Origin: an uncultured Sutterella sp.
Lineage (GTDB): Bacteria; Pseudomonadota; Gammaproteobacteria; Burkholderiales; Burkholderiaceae_F
Length of the DNA: 33,746 nt
NCBI GenBank assembly: GCA_900552545.1
Contig: USAL01000007.1
Location: 1 to 33,746 of the forward strand
Reading direction: 5' to 3'
Below are positions 15,639 through 24,352 of this stretch, piece after piece (position 1 is the first letter of the stretch; each line of letters begins with the position of its first letter). A model generated the notes under the pieces. It saw only the letters and a list, made by a program, of their open reading frames with translations. It ran no database searches and was not told the DNA's origin. Made by a program: the position numbers and the translations under genes.

Positions 15639-16376
15639 ATGTCCGAGACATTGTCCATTCTCATTACCGGAGCCTCGCGCGGCATCGGCCGCGCGGCGGC
15701 CGTAGCGCTTGCGCGCGCGGGCTACGAGATCGTCGTGCACGCCTCGCGTGCCTCCGAGGGGCTTGACGAAACGCTAGCAGCCGTGCGCGCCGCAAACCCC
15801 GCGTGCGAGCATCGCGCGCTCACCTTCGACGTGTGCGACCGCGAGGCCGCTCAGGCCGCCCTTATGGCCGACGTCGAAAAGCACGGCGCCTACTACGGCA
15901 TCGTATCCAACGCCGGCATCGCGCTTGACGGCACGTTTGCGGCGATGCCCGGCGAAGACTGGGATCGGGTGATCAACACCGACCTCAACGGCTTTTTCAA
16001 CGTCGTGCAGCCCATGGTGATGCCGATGGTGCGCCGCCGCAAGCCCGGCCGCATCGTGGTTGTGAGCTCCCTTTCGGGCGTCATGGGAAACCGCGGACAG
16101 GTGAACTACTCGGCCGCCAAGGCGGGTCTGATCGGCGCGGCCAAGGCGCTTGCCGTGGAGCTTGCAAGCCGCGCGATTACGGTAAACGCCGTCGCCCCGG
16201 GCTTGATCGACACCGGCATGGTGACCGAGGAAGTCAAGGACCACGTCCTTCCCGCGATCCCGATGCGCCGCACGGGCACGCCCGAAGAAGTGGCCGCACT
16301 GATCGCCTTTCTCATGCAGCCCGAGGCAGGCTACATCACCCGTCAGGTGATTCAGGTCAACGGAGGTCTGGCATGA
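15639..16376 (+). CDS. apeQ: 3-ketoacyl-ACP reductase (ApeQ-like SDR)
   Basis: This is a 245-residue short-chain dehydrogenase/reductase of the FabG type. TGASRGIG (residues 10-17) binds NADP(H). The catalytic set Ser144, Tyr157 and Lys161 sits in SSLSGVMGNRGQVNYSAAKAG, and APGLIDTGM with VIQVNGGLA at the end are typical. The phrase YGIVSNAGIALDGTF is, from memory, very close to E. coli ApeQ, closer than to housekeeping FabG. The ATG at 15639 begins the conserved domain. An in-frame GTG at 15591 would add 16 unconserved residues, but neither has a good ribosome site. It overlaps the next ketosynthase gene as ATGA. Confidence 0.9.
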   Translation: MSETLSILITGASRGIGRAAAVALARAGYEIVVHASRASEGLDETLAAVRAANPACEHRALTFDVCDREAAQAALMADVEKHGAYYGIVSNAGIALDGTFAAMPGEDWDRVINTDLNGFFNVVQPMVMPMVRRRKPGRIVVVSSLSGVMGNRGQVNYSAAKAGLIGAAKALAVELASRAITVNAVAPGLIDTGMVTEEVKDHVLPAIPMRRTGTPEEVAALIAFLMQPEAGYITRQVIQVNGGLA

Positions 16377-17635
16377 CGATCAAACGCAATCCTCACAAGC
16401 CCCGCGTCGTCGTCACGGGCGTGGGAGCCATCAGCCCTCTCGGAAACGACAGGGACTCTGTTCGCGCCAAGCTTCTTTCCTGCACGAACGCCGTGCAGCG
16501 AATCGAAGCCTGGGGCGGCATCGAAGGCCTGCGCACACTGGTGGGCTGCCCCGCAATGCCCTTTGAGCTTGACAAGGAGCGCTACAACCGCAAGAGCATG
16601 CGCAGCATGGGGCGCGTGGCGGTGCTGGGCGTTCGGGCAACCGAAATCGCGTTGGAAGATGCGGGCTTGACCGACCCCGCCTTTCTCGGCTCGGGCGACG
16701 TTGGCATTGCCTACGGTTCGTGCTCGGGCACGCCCGGGGCGATCGCCGACATCGCCGAGCTGGTGCTGCACGGCACCACGCGCGGCATGAACGCCAACAC
16801 CTACATCCGCATGATGGCGCACACGGCGCCTGTGAACATCGGCATCTTCTTCGGCATCAAGGGCCGCATCATCACGACGAGCTCGGCCTGCACGTCCTCC
16901 TCGCAGGCAATCGGCTACAGCTACGAGAGCATCCTCGCAGGGAAGGCCTCCGTCATGATCGCGGGCGGCAGCGAAGAGCTCGACGCGTCGGACGCGGCCA
17001 TCTTCGATACGCTTTTTGCCACGAGCACCGAATTCAACGACGCCCCGCAATTGACGCCGCGCCCCTTTGACGCGCGCCGCGACGGGCTTGTGATCGGCGA
17101 AGGCGGCTGCACCTTGATTCTTGAAGAGCTTGGGCACGCCCGCAGCCGCGGCGCGCACATCTACGCCGAGGTGCTGGGCTTTGGCACGAACTCCGACGGC
17201 GCACACATCACGTCGCCGCAGTCCGAGCAGATGGCCCGCGCCATGGGGCTCGCGCTCAAGGACGCGGGGCTAGAAGCCTCCGACATCGGCTACGTCAACG
17301 CCCACGGCACGGCCACCGACCGGGGCGACGCCGCCGAGAGCGCGGCCACGTTCGAGGTGTTCGGCGACCACACGCCGGTTTCGACCATCAAGAGCTACAT
17401 GGGCCACACGCTCGGGGCCTGCGGGTCGCTTGAGGCCTGGATGTCGATGCAGATGATGAACGAGGGGTGGTTTGCCCCCAACGTCAACCTTGAAACGCCC
17501 GCCGAAGACTGCGCACGGCTTGACTACATCATGGGCGAGCCGCGCCGCATCGACACCGACTACGTGATGTCGAACAACTTTGCCTTCGGCGGCATCAACA
17601 CGTCGCTCGTGTTCGGGCGCTGGAAGGGAGAATAA
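16373..17635 (+). CDS. apeR: Beta-ketoacyl-ACP synthase (ApeR-like)
   Basis: The 420-residue FabF-like condensing enzyme has an intact triad: Cys173 in TTSSACTSSSQA, His311 in VNAHGTATDRGD and His345 in YMGHTLGACGS. PRVVVTGVGAISPLG and NNFAFGGINTSLVF bound the fold. In studied aryl polyene systems ApeR is an elongating ketosynthase that works with the others and with ApeQ/ApeP; here it is translationally coupled to apeQ by a 4-base overlap. Having two complete ketosynthases plus a truncated one (ApeC) in one cluster is the arrangement expected of APE clusters and not of ordinary fatty-acid operons. Confidence 0.9.
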   Translation: MTIKRNPHKPRVVVTGVGAISPLGNDRDSVRAKLLSCTNAVQRIEAWGGIEGLRTLVGCPAMPFELDKERYNRKSMRSMGRVAVLGVRATEIALEDAGLTDPAFLGSGDVGIAYGSCSGTPGAIADIAELVLHGTTRGMNANTYIRMMAHTAPVNIGIFFGIKGRIITTSSACTSSSQAIGYSYESILAGKASVMIAGGSEELDASDAAIFDTLFATSTEFNDAPQLTPRPFDARRDGLVIGEGGCTLILEELGHARSRGAHIYAEVLGFGTNSDGAHITSPQSEQMARAMGLALKDAGLEASDIGYVNAHGTATDRGDAAESAATFEVFGDHTPVSTIKSYMGHTLGACGSLEAWMSMQMMNEGWFAPNVNLETPAEDCARLDYIMGEPRRIDTDYVMSNNFAFGGINTSLVFGRWKGE

Positions 17636-17639
17636 GACC

Positions 17640-18782
17640 ATGCTCCGGAGACGAAAGACCAATCACCCCTCGATTCTTGAGGCGCTCTACGAAGCACAGA
17701 AGATTGCCTTCTCCCCCTTTATCTTTGAAGCCTGCGTCGCCGCCAAGCGCATGGGGCTTCTCGCGGCAATCGACAAGGCGGAAGGAGGCGAGAAAGCCTC
17801 TGAAGAGAATCTCGCCAAGGCCACGAACCTCACCCTCTACGCCGTGGGGGCGCTTGCCGACGCGCTGGAAGCCGCAGGCGTCTTGACGCGTGAGAAGGAT
17901 CCCGACAACAAGGCCGGAGGCGATCGCCTCTCGCTCACCAAAACGGGCGAGTGCCTTCTTTACGATGCAATGACTTCTGTGAACCTCGACTTCACGGCCG
18001 ACGTCTGCTATGCGGGACTGCAGAAGCTCTCCGAGGCATTTCGCACCGGCCGCCCCGAGGGCCTCAAGGCGCTCATGCCCGCAGGCAATTGGGAGACGAT
18101 CTACCCGGCGCTCAGCTCACTTCCCGAGCCCGCCCGCACGAGCTGGTTTGCGTTTGACCACTACTATTCGGACCGCTACTTCGATGCGCTCGCTGAAAAG
18201 ATCGCGCGTACCCTTGCCCCGGCACGGCTTTTCGACGTGGGCGGCAACACCGGCAAGTTTGCCCGCGCGATGCTTGCCGCTTCCGAAACGATGAAGGTCG
18301 CTCTTGTGGACCTTCCGCAACAGTGCCGCCTTGCGCAGGAAAATCCGGCTCTTACCCCCTTTGCCGATCGTTTCTCCACTGCTTCGGTCAACTGGCTTGA
18401 GCCCGAGGCGATGCCCGTGTTCTCGGCTGCCGAGGTCGAAGCGGCCGGCGCCGACGTCATCTGGATGAGCCAGTTTCTTGAGTGCTTCCCGGCCGAGATG
18501 GCCGTGAGCATTCTCAAGCGCTGCCGCAAACTGCTTGCTCCCAACGGGTGCTTTGCGGTGCTTGAGTGCCTCGTCGACGGGCAGCCGCACCGCGCCTCGA
18601 ACCTCAGCATTGCCGCGAGCTCGCTTTACTTCACGGCGCTAGCCAACGGCAACTCGCGCTTTTACCGCCGCGCCGACCTGATGGCGATCTTTGAGGCCGC
18701 AGGGCTTGCCGTGGCGCACGAAGAAGAAAACGTGGGCGTCAGCCACACGCTCTTTGTGCTTCGCCCAAAGAAGGAGTCCTGA
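17640..18782 (+). CDS. apeB: SAM-dependent O-methyltransferase (ApeB-like)
   Basis: The 380-residue protein has an N-terminal helical, winged-helix-like dimerisation part and a C-terminal Rossmann methyltransferase domain. The SAM motif I LFDVGGNTGKFARAML lies at residues 198-213, and MSQFLECFPAEMAVSILKRC with LLAPNGCFAVLE follows. This layout is that of small-molecule O-methyltransferases. In aryl polyene clusters such an enzyme methylates the aromatic head group, which is its probable role here. The ATG at 17640 has AAGGGAG nine bases upstream, within the end of apeR; a longer in-frame reading overlaps apeR and is rejected. Substrate is inferred from context. Confidence 0.82.
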   Translation: MLRRRKTNHPSILEALYEAQKIAFSPFIFEACVAAKRMGLLAAIDKAEGGEKASEENLAKATNLTLYAVGALADALEAAGVLTREKDPDNKAGGDRLSLTKTGECLLYDAMTSVNLDFTADVCYAGLQKLSEAFRTGRPEGLKALMPAGNWETIYPALSSLPEPARTSWFAFDHYYSDRYFDALAEKIARTLAPARLFDVGGNTGKFARAMLAASETMKVALVDLPQQCRLAQENPALTPFADRFSTASVNWLEPEAMPVFSAAEVEAAGADVIWMSQFLECFPAEMAVSILKRCRKLLAPNGCFAVLECLVDGQPHRASNLSIAASSLYFTALANGNSRFYRRADLMAIFEAAGLAVAHEEENVGVSHTLFVLRPKKES

Positions 18783-18809
18783 TTCTCAGGAAGGCTTTTT
18801 GAGAGTGTC

Positions 18810-19619
18810 ATGCAGTTTTTCGTAGAAAACCTCTCCATTCGCAGCGAATCGATCGCAGGACGCGATGGTGACCTTGAGGCCTGGCGCCGGGCGCTCGTTG
18901 AGGGCGACCTGGGTAAAGAGCTTGAGCCCGCCGCCTCGCCCGTTCCCGCCATGATCAGGCGCAGGCTCTCGCCCCTGGGGCGTCTTGCGCTAGGGGCCCT
19001 TTGCGACCTCGCGCCGCGCCCGCAGGAGCCCGCGATCTACGCCTCAAGCTGGGGCGATCTGTCGCGCTCCTGGACGCTTCTTGAGTCGCTGTCGGCTACG
19101 GGCGAAATGAGTCCTGCGGCCTTTGCCCTGAGCGTACACAACGCCATCGGCGCCACGGCCGCGATCTGGCTCAAGGATCGGCAGCCTTTCAAGGCGGTCT
19201 GCGCAGGGCACCTGACGGCAACCGCGGGCTTGACCGAATGCGCATTGGCGTTGACGCACGCCCCTTCGGTTCTCTTCGTGCGCTACGAGCCCTTGATGCC
19301 CGAGGCCTGGCAGGGGCCCGGAATCGACGAGTGCGCGCCGTACCCCGTCGCCTGGGCCGCGCGCCTTGTGAAGGCCCCCTCGGAGAAGACCCTTTTTGCG
19401 CTTGACGTCTCGCCTTTGACGCAAGGCCAGGCCCCCGCGGAAGATGCCGCAGAAGAGACCGCAGCAAACGCGAGCGGCATCCTTGGCGAAATCGCGCTTC
19501 TTTCAGGCGCATCGGCGCACTACGCCGAGTACGAAGCCATGACCGCCGGCATGACCGTAGACGCAATGCCTGCGGCGCACCACCGCGCACGACGAGGCTC
19601 GCAGTGGCGCAGGATCTAA
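18810..19619 (+). CDS. apeC: Ketosynthase-like chain-length-factor protein (ApeC-like)
   Basis: This 269-residue protein corresponds to a shortened ketosynthase domain of the kind found as ApeC in aryl polyene clusters. Recognisable parts are AIYASSWGDLSRSWTLLESL, MSPAAFALSVHNAIGATAAIW and AGHLTATAGLTECALAL. No Cys/His/His triad can be assigned, so it should not condense on its own. In studied APE systems an ApeC-type subunit pairs with the ApeO ketosynthase and shapes chain length. The final 16 bases overlap the following acyltransferase gene. Assignment depends on both the fragmentary similarity and its position between the methyltransferase and acyltransferase. Confidence 0.8.
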   Translation: MQFFVENLSIRSESIAGRDGDLEAWRRALVEGDLGKELEPAASPVPAMIRRRLSPLGRLALGALCDLAPRPQEPAIYASSWGDLSRSWTLLESLSATGEMSPAAFALSVHNAIGATAAIWLKDRQPFKAVCAGHLTATAGLTECALALTHAPSVLFVRYEPLMPEAWQGPGIDECAPYPVAWAARLVKAPSEKTLFALDVSPLTQGQAPAEDAAEETAANASGILGEIALLSGASAHYAEYEAMTAGMTVDAMPAAHHRARRGSQWRRI

Positions 19620-20416
19620 GAAAAAAAGGGCTCGCGCGACGCGTGAACTATCTCTGGCGCCTTGCCGCCACGGGCTTTTGCTTTCTCACCTTCGCGGTGA
19701 TGGGAATCACGTTTCGCTTTGCGATCTGCCCGATTCTCAACCTTGCGGTGAGAAATCCCCGCTCGCGCGAGCTTGCCGCCCGGCGCGTGGTGCAGGTGAG
19801 CTTTGCGGGGTTCGTGGAGCTCATGCGGAACCTGGGGTGCCTTGAGTACCGGTTTTCGGGCGACATCGGGCGCCTTAAAAATGAGTCGCTTCTCATCTGC
19901 GCCAACCACCCGACCTTGATCGACGTGGTGCTTCTGATGTCGCGCATTCCGAACGCGACCTGCATCGTCAAAAGCGCCCTGACGCACTCCTTTGCGCTCA
20001 AATCCCCCGTTCTCACCTCGGGGTACGTCAGCAACGACACCGGCCCCGAGCTCGTGCGCGACTGCGCCCGTGCGTTGGAGGCGGGCGACACCCTCATCAT
20101 CTTTCCCGAGGGCACGAGAACAAAGCCCGGCGGCGTGCCCCACATCCGGCACGGGGCGGCCGCAGCGGCTCTGGCCGCGCAGCGCAATATCACCCCGGTG
20201 CACATCACCTGCACGCCCCCATCGCTTATGAAGGGCATGCCTTGGTACCACATCCCTTCACGTAAAATGACGTTTTCCATCGAGCTGCTGCCCGACATCG
20301 ACATCGCGCCCTACCTTGAGGCCGAAGCATCCGTCGGGCGTCCCGCGGCCGTACGGCGCCTCAACCGCCGTCTCACGGAAACACTCTTTACACATCCGGA
20401 AGTACGCAATGGATAA
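19604..20416 (+). CDS. apeD: 1-acyl-glycerol-3-phosphate acyltransferase-like (ApeD-like)
   Basis: The 270-residue PlsC-family acyltransferase has an N-terminal hydrophobic segment (about residues 20-45), the catalytic NHPTLID (His102, Asp107) and FPEGTRTKPGG (Glu169) for phosphate binding. In APE clusters this family is thought to help attach the polyene chain to a lipid-type anchor at the inner membrane. The GTG start at 19604 overlaps apeC. The first residues are basic (MAQDLRKKGLARRVNY), fitting a cytoplasmic N-terminus. Its last 8 bases overlap the start of the first carrier protein gene, so coupling is tight. Confidence 0.85.
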   Translation: MAQDLRKKGLARRVNYLWRLAATGFCFLTFAVMGITFRFAICPILNLAVRNPRSRELAARRVVQVSFAGFVELMRNLGCLEYRFSGDIGRLKNESLLICANHPTLIDVVLLMSRIPNATCIVKSALTHSFALKSPVLTSGYVSNDTGPELVRDCARALEAGDTLIIFPEGTRTKPGGVPHIRHGAAAAALAAQRNITPVHITCTPPSLMKGMPWYHIPSRKMTFSIELLPDIDIAPYLEAEASVGRPAAVRRLNRRLTETLFTHPEVRNG

Positions 20417-20678
20417 AACCACCCTGGAGCAGGAATTAAAGGAGCTCATCATCTCGAGCCTTGAGCTCGAGGACATCACCGCAGGCGACATCGACAGCAA
20501 CGAAGCGCTCTTTGTCGAGGGCCTCGGGCTCGATTCCATCGACGCCCTCGAGCTCGGCCTTGCGATCAAGAAAAAGTACGGCATCACGATGTCGTCCGAA
20601 GGCGAAGAAAACAAGAAGCACTTCGCAAGCGTCAGCGCCCTCGCAGACTTCATCCTCGCGAGCAAGGCCGCGGCCTAA
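20409..20678 (+). CDS. apeE: Acyl carrier protein 1 (ApeE-like)
   Basis: The 89-residue acidic helical protein has the phosphopantetheine attachment site GLDSIDALEL with Ser43. It resembles ApeE in the YGITMSS and HFASVSALADFI segments. It should carry growing aryl-polyene intermediates as thioesters on a 4'-phosphopantetheine arm. The ATG at 20409 lies within the last codons of the acyltransferase gene; a longer upstream reading overlaps that gene and is rejected. A second, different carrier follows 111 bases later. No dedicated phosphopantetheinyl transferase gene is in the window, so a genomic one must modify it. Confidence 0.92.
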   Translation: MDKTTLEQELKELIISSLELEDITAGDIDSNEALFVEGLGLDSIDALELGLAIKKKYGITMSSEGEENKKHFASVSALADFILASKAAA

Positions 20679-20789
20679 GTGGCTAGAAATACACGCCAAA
20701 CAATCGCTCTTAAAGACCCTCGCCGGCAATGTAGCGAAACTCCCAGCGTGGGCAATTCCATCCAGCAGCATCCCAACAACCCATTCATC

Positions 20790-21041
20790 ATGGTCACCGA
20801 ACAGCAGATTTTTGACCGCGTCAAGGCCGTTCTCGTCGAGACCTTTGAAATCGACGAGGCGCTCATTACGCCCGAAGCACGCTTTTACGAGGATCTCGAC
20901 ATCGACTCGATCGACGCCGTCGACCTCATCGTGAAGCTGCAGCCGATGATCGGCGCAAAGAAGATTTCTCCGGCCGACTTCAAGCAGGTGCGCACCATCG
21001 CCGACCTGACGGCGGTGCTGAGCAACCTTTTGAACAGCTGA
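20790..21041 (+). CDS. apeF: Acyl carrier protein 2 (ApeF-like)
   Basis: The 83-residue carrier has DIDSIDAVDL with Ser40 as the phosphopantetheine site. It is closer to ordinary fatty-acid ACP in sequence (VKAVLVETFEI, FYEDLDIDSID) than the first carrier. The ATG at 20790 is chosen because upstream in-frame residues look like untranslated leader; no strong ribosome site is visible. The stop overlaps the next start as TGATG. Tandem carriers with different sequence are a feature of APE clusters, one possibly loaded with the aryl starter and one used for elongation. That division is inference. Confidence 0.92.
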   Translation: MVTEQQIFDRVKAVLVETFEIDEALITPEARFYEDLDIDSIDAVDLIVKLQPMIGAKKISPADFKQVRTIADLTAVLSNLLNS

Positions 21042-21682
21042 TGTCCGAGGCCAAGCCCGGGGCCGCCCAAAGCACCAACAGCACTGAAAGCTCCAAAGTT
21101 CCGGCCGCGCCCCGCAGCCGCGCGCGCTTTCTCGGGCCGGTGCTCTCCGTTGCCGGCCTCGCGCTTGCGGCGCTCTATCCCCTCATCATCTACGCCCTTT
21201 TAAGCGCCGGGCTCATGTGGCCCTGCGCTCTCGTGGTCGTGCTTGCGGCCGCGGCTCTCTGGCGCGTACGACGCACGAAGATTTCTTTGGCCGCGCTCGT
21301 CGTAGCGGCGGTGCTTGCGGCCCTGACGCTTGCAACCGACAAGGCGCTTGCGCTCAAGCTCTACCCGGTGCTCGTCAACCTCTGCTGGCTCGCCTTTTTT
21401 GCAGCCTCGCTTTTTTCCACGCCTGCCGTCGAGCTCTTTGCCCGCATGAAGTATCCTCTGCTTCCGGTGGGCGCACAGCGCTACTGCAGGCTCGCCACCC
21501 GCGCCTGGTGCGTCTTTTTCATCGCCAACGCGGCGGTGGCGCTTGACTCGGCGCTCTTTCGCAGCGACGCCTGGTGGGCGCTTTACAACGGCGCGATCGC
21601 CTACGGCGCGATCGCTCTCATGTTCGCGGGCGAATACATCGCGCGGCGCTTGTATGCCCGACGCCACGGGCTGCCGTTGTAA
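21041..21682 (+). CDS. apeG: Multipass membrane protein, COG4648 type (ApeG-like)
   Basis: The 213-residue protein has a polar N-terminal tail of about 30 residues, then five to six hydrophobic segments (for example SVAGLALAALYPLIIYALL and ALVVVLAAAALWRV). Positive residues follow several segments. It ends EYIARRLYARRHGLPL. No catalytic motif is visible. The position between the second carrier protein and the AMP ligase is that of ApeG, a COG4648 membrane protein of unknown function found in APE clusters. It may organise the synthase at the inner membrane. Start overlaps apeF by one base, so it is co-translated. Confidence 0.78.
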   Translation: MSEAKPGAAQSTNSTESSKVPAAPRSRARFLGPVLSVAGLALAALYPLIIYALLSAGLMWPCALVVVLAAAALWRVRRTKISLAALVVAAVLAALTLATDKALALKLYPVLVNLCWLAFFAASLFSTPAVELFARMKYPLLPVGAQRYCRLATRAWCVFFIANAAVALDSALFRSDAWWALYNGAIAYGAIALMFAGEYIARRLYARRHGLPL

Positions 21683-21724
21683 CCTTCCCTTCCCGGTTGT
21701 CCTCCTTTTTGTTGGGGCTCATTC

Positions 21725-23527
21725 ATGTCCGCCACGTCAGTTTCGTCCGCCTCGCTTCTTTCCTTACGACTGCTTGATCCGGCACGCACGCTCACGCGAA
21801 CAAATGCCGACGACCTGCCCTTTGCGCTCTCAGAAAAGGGCGTGCGCACCTGGGGCGACTTTGCGGTTGCCGTCAACAACTGGCGGGAGGCGTTTTCCAA
21901 CGCGGGCATCGATTCGGTCGCGCTTTACTTCACGGACCTCTTTGATCTGTCCTCGGCCCTTTTCGGCGCCTGGACGGCGGGCGTGCGGGCCATTCTCCCC
22001 GCGGACGCCACGCAGGCGACCTGTGCGCGGCTCACGCAGTTAACCGGCGCCTTCGCAGGGGAATTCGAGCCCGAACACATCGCAGGCGCCCGCATCCTTT
22101 CAGCAGCCGACACGAAGACGCCCTGCCGCGAGCAGATCGACGCCTCGCGCGAACTGATTGCGCTTTTTACTTCCGGCTCCACGGGCGAGCCCACGCTCAT
22201 CACCAAGCGGCTCTCGCAGCTTTTCTGCGAAGTTCCCGCAATCGAAGTGCGCCGCCCTGAGGCGCACCTGCAGGAGCTGCCGCAGAACACGGTGATTTTG
22301 ACGACCGTGCCCGCGCAGCACATCTACGGGCTTCTCTTTGCCATCCTGTGGCCAGCTGCGGCCGTGCGCCCCTTCTGGCACACGCGCATCCTTTATCCCG
22401 AAGAGCTTCTGGCGCGCACGCGCGAAGCCAAGGTGCGCTTTGGGTCTGCCCTTTGGGTGACGAGCCCGGCGCAGCTCAAGCGCCTGCCGCTCGATCTTGC
22501 CTGGAACGAGGTCTCCGACGCCGTCAAGGTGATCTACACAAGCGGCGGCCCCTTGTCCGACGAAGGGCTCTCGCGCACCATCGCCGCGACGGGCCACTCG
22601 CCCATGGAGATTTTCGGAAGCTCCGAATCGGGCGGCATCGCCTGGCGCAGCCGCAGCTTTGATGCCGCAGGCCGCATCACGGGCGAAGCCTTCCATCCCT
22701 TTGCCTCGATTCAGGTTCGCATCGAAAACGGGCTTCTCACGATCAAAAGCCCGCAGCTTGCCTCGAACGACTGGGAGACCACGGCCGATCGTGCGCAACT
22801 GCACGAGGACGGCACCTTTACGCTTTTGGGGCGGGCCGATCGCATCGTCAAGATCGAGGAAAAGCGCGTGTCGTTGACGGCCATTGAGCGCGCCTTGGTC
22901 GACTCGGGGCTTGTGCTTGAGTGCCGCGTCTTCGTGGAGTCCGCGTCGGGAAAGCTCGCCGTTGCGGCCGTGCCGACAATTGAAGCCGTCGCCCGCATCC
23001 GGCACGAGGGCAAGGCCGCGCTCGTCAAGAGCCTGCGCGCGCTGTTGTCCGAAAGCCTTGAGCGCGTGTGCCTGCCGCGGCGCTGGCGCTTTGTGCCGGA
23101 ATTGCCCGAAAACATGCTGGGCAAGCGCACCACCGCCGACCTTGAGGCGCTCTTTGATCCGAGAGCGCCGCAAGCCGTGGTGGAAAATAAGGACGAAACC
23201 TCGGCGGTGCTGATCGTGTCGATTGCCGCGACGACGCCCTTTTTTGAAGGGCACTTCCCTGAATTTCAGCTGCTCCCCGGCCTTGTGCAGATCAACTGGG
23301 CCTGCGACCTCGCACAGCAGCTCTTTCACATCACGGCACCCTTTGCAGGCGTAAAGAACTTGAAGTTCATGCAGCCCATCCGCCCCGGCTCGACGCTTGT
23401 TCTTAAGCTCAGCCAAGGCGCGCGCGGCGTAGCCTTCGCCTTTGAGAACACGGATCCCGAAGCCGACCCCCACAGCCGCACGTTTGCCAAGGGCACGCTT
23501 CTTTTTCGCGCGGCGCCCGTAGGGTAA
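21725..23527 (+). CDS. apeH: Acyl/aryl-activating AMP ligase fused to a hotdog dehydratase (ApeH-ApeI)
   Basis: The 600-residue protein has two parts. Residues 1 to about 470 form an ANL adenylating enzyme: LFTSGSTGEPT (residues 148-157), GSSESGGIAWR, the TLLGRADRIVKIEEKRV hinge and MLGKRTTADLEAL with the likely catalytic Lys. Residues from about 485 form an ApeI/FabZ-like hotdog domain with FFEGHFPEFQLLPGLVQINWA (His510). In the E. coli-type cluster these are separate proteins. The ligase would activate an aromatic starter (4-hydroxybenzoate in studied systems) and load a carrier. The Glu that follows PGV in FabZ is Asn here, so the dehydratase activity is uncertain. The absence of an ammonia-lyase gene fits a 4-hydroxybenzoate starter. 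Confidence 0.88.
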   Translation: MSATSVSSASLLSLRLLDPARTLTRTNADDLPFALSEKGVRTWGDFAVAVNNWREAFSNAGIDSVALYFTDLFDLSSALFGAWTAGVRAILPADATQATCARLTQLTGAFAGEFEPEHIAGARILSAADTKTPCREQIDASRELIALFTSGSTGEPTLITKRLSQLFCEVPAIEVRRPEAHLQELPQNTVILTTVPAQHIYGLLFAILWPAAAVRPFWHTRILYPEELLARTREAKVRFGSALWVTSPAQLKRLPLDLAWNEVSDAVKVIYTSGGPLSDEGLSRTIAATGHSPMEIFGSSESGGIAWRSRSFDAAGRITGEAFHPFASIQVRIENGLLTIKSPQLASNDWETTADRAQLHEDGTFTLLGRADRIVKIEEKRVSLTAIERALVDSGLVLECRVFVESASGKLAVAAVPTIEAVARIRHEGKAALVKSLRALLSESLERVCLPRRWRFVPELPENMLGKRTTADLEALFDPRAPQAVVENKDETSAVLIVSIAATTPFFEGHFPEFQLLPGLVQINWACDLAQQLFHITAPFAGVKNLKFMQPIRPGSTLVLKLSQGARGVAFAFENTDPEADPHSRTFAKGTLLFRAAPVG

Positions 23528-23572
23528 AGAGCACCCACGTCGAAAGCTCGCGCCGTCGCCAACAGCATCATC

Positions 23573-24352
23573 ATGACCCACACGAAGGATTTCCGCGCCT
23601 GTGCGCTCGTTCCCTGCTACAACCACGCGCAGGCCGTGCGCACGGTGCTCACCCGCCTCACCGGCATGGGGATTGAAGTCGTCCTGGTCGACGACGGCAG
23701 CAACCCCGACCAGGCCCGGCAGCTTGACGCAATCGTGCGCGAGTTTGCCGGCCGCGTCACCCTCATTCACCGCGAGGCCAACGGCGGCAAGGGAGCCGCG
23801 TGCATCACGGGCTTTCGAGAAGCCATGAAGCTTGGCTTTACGCACGCGCTTCAGGTCGACGCCGACGCACAGCACGACATCAACGCGGCGCCCGGCTTCC
23901 TTGAAGCCGCCCGCGAATACCCTGCCTCGCTCATCTGCGCCTATCCGGTCTACGACGCCTCGGCCCCCGCCGCCCGGCGCTTCGGCCACAAGGTCACCAA
24001 CTTCTGGGTTGCCGTCAACACCTGGGGACGGGGCCCTGCCGACAGCATGTGCGGCTTTCGCATCTATCCGCTTGCCGCAACGCTTGCAGTGATCGACCAC
24101 ACGCACATGGGACTGCGGATGGACTTCGATCTTGACGTCGTCGTGCAGCTTGCCTGGGCCGGCATGCCCGTCGTGAACCGGCCGGTCAAGGTCACCTACC
24201 CCGAAGGGGGGTTGTCGCACTTCAAGGCTTTGAAGGACAACGTCAGCATCAGCGCCATGCACGCTCGCCACTGCACGCTCATGATCCTTGATGCACTGCA
24301 CCTCGTGCGGCACTACCGGCTGCCCCCAGAACTGCGCGGGGAAGGGAAATGA
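23573..24352 (+). CDS. apeJ: Family 2 glycosyltransferase (N-terminal half of ApeJ)
   Basis: The 259-residue GT-A fold transferase has LVPCYNHAQAVRTVL, VVLVDDGSNPDQAR, NGGKGAACITGF and the metal-binding DAD at residues 96-98 (LQVDADAQHD). MCGFRIYPL follows. It lacks the membrane segments of dolichyl-type GT2 enzymes. In E. coli the corresponding domain is fused to an LpxL-like acyltransferase as ApeJ. Here it is a separate gene joined to the next by an ATGA overlap. It may glycosylate the polyene lipid or its anchor; the sugar is unknown. Confidence 0.85.
   Translation: MTHTKDFRACALVPCYNHAQAVRTVLTRLTGMGIEVVLVDDGSNPDQARQLDAIVREFAGRVTLIHREANGGKGAACITGFREAMKLGFTHALQVDADAQHDINAAPGFLEAAREYPASLICAYPVYDASAPAARRFGHKVTNFWVAVNTWGRGPADSMCGFRIYPLAATLAVIDHTHMGLRMDFDLDVVVQLAWAGMPVVNRPVKVTYPEGGLSHFKALKDNVSISAMHARHCTLMILDALHLVRHYRLPPELRGEGK

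Noticed and set aside
22100..24313. 737-codon open frame on the - strand
   Set aside because: It runs antisense through apeH and the glycosyltransferase gene and crosses the intergenic gap without any family motif. It is a shadow of codon bias.
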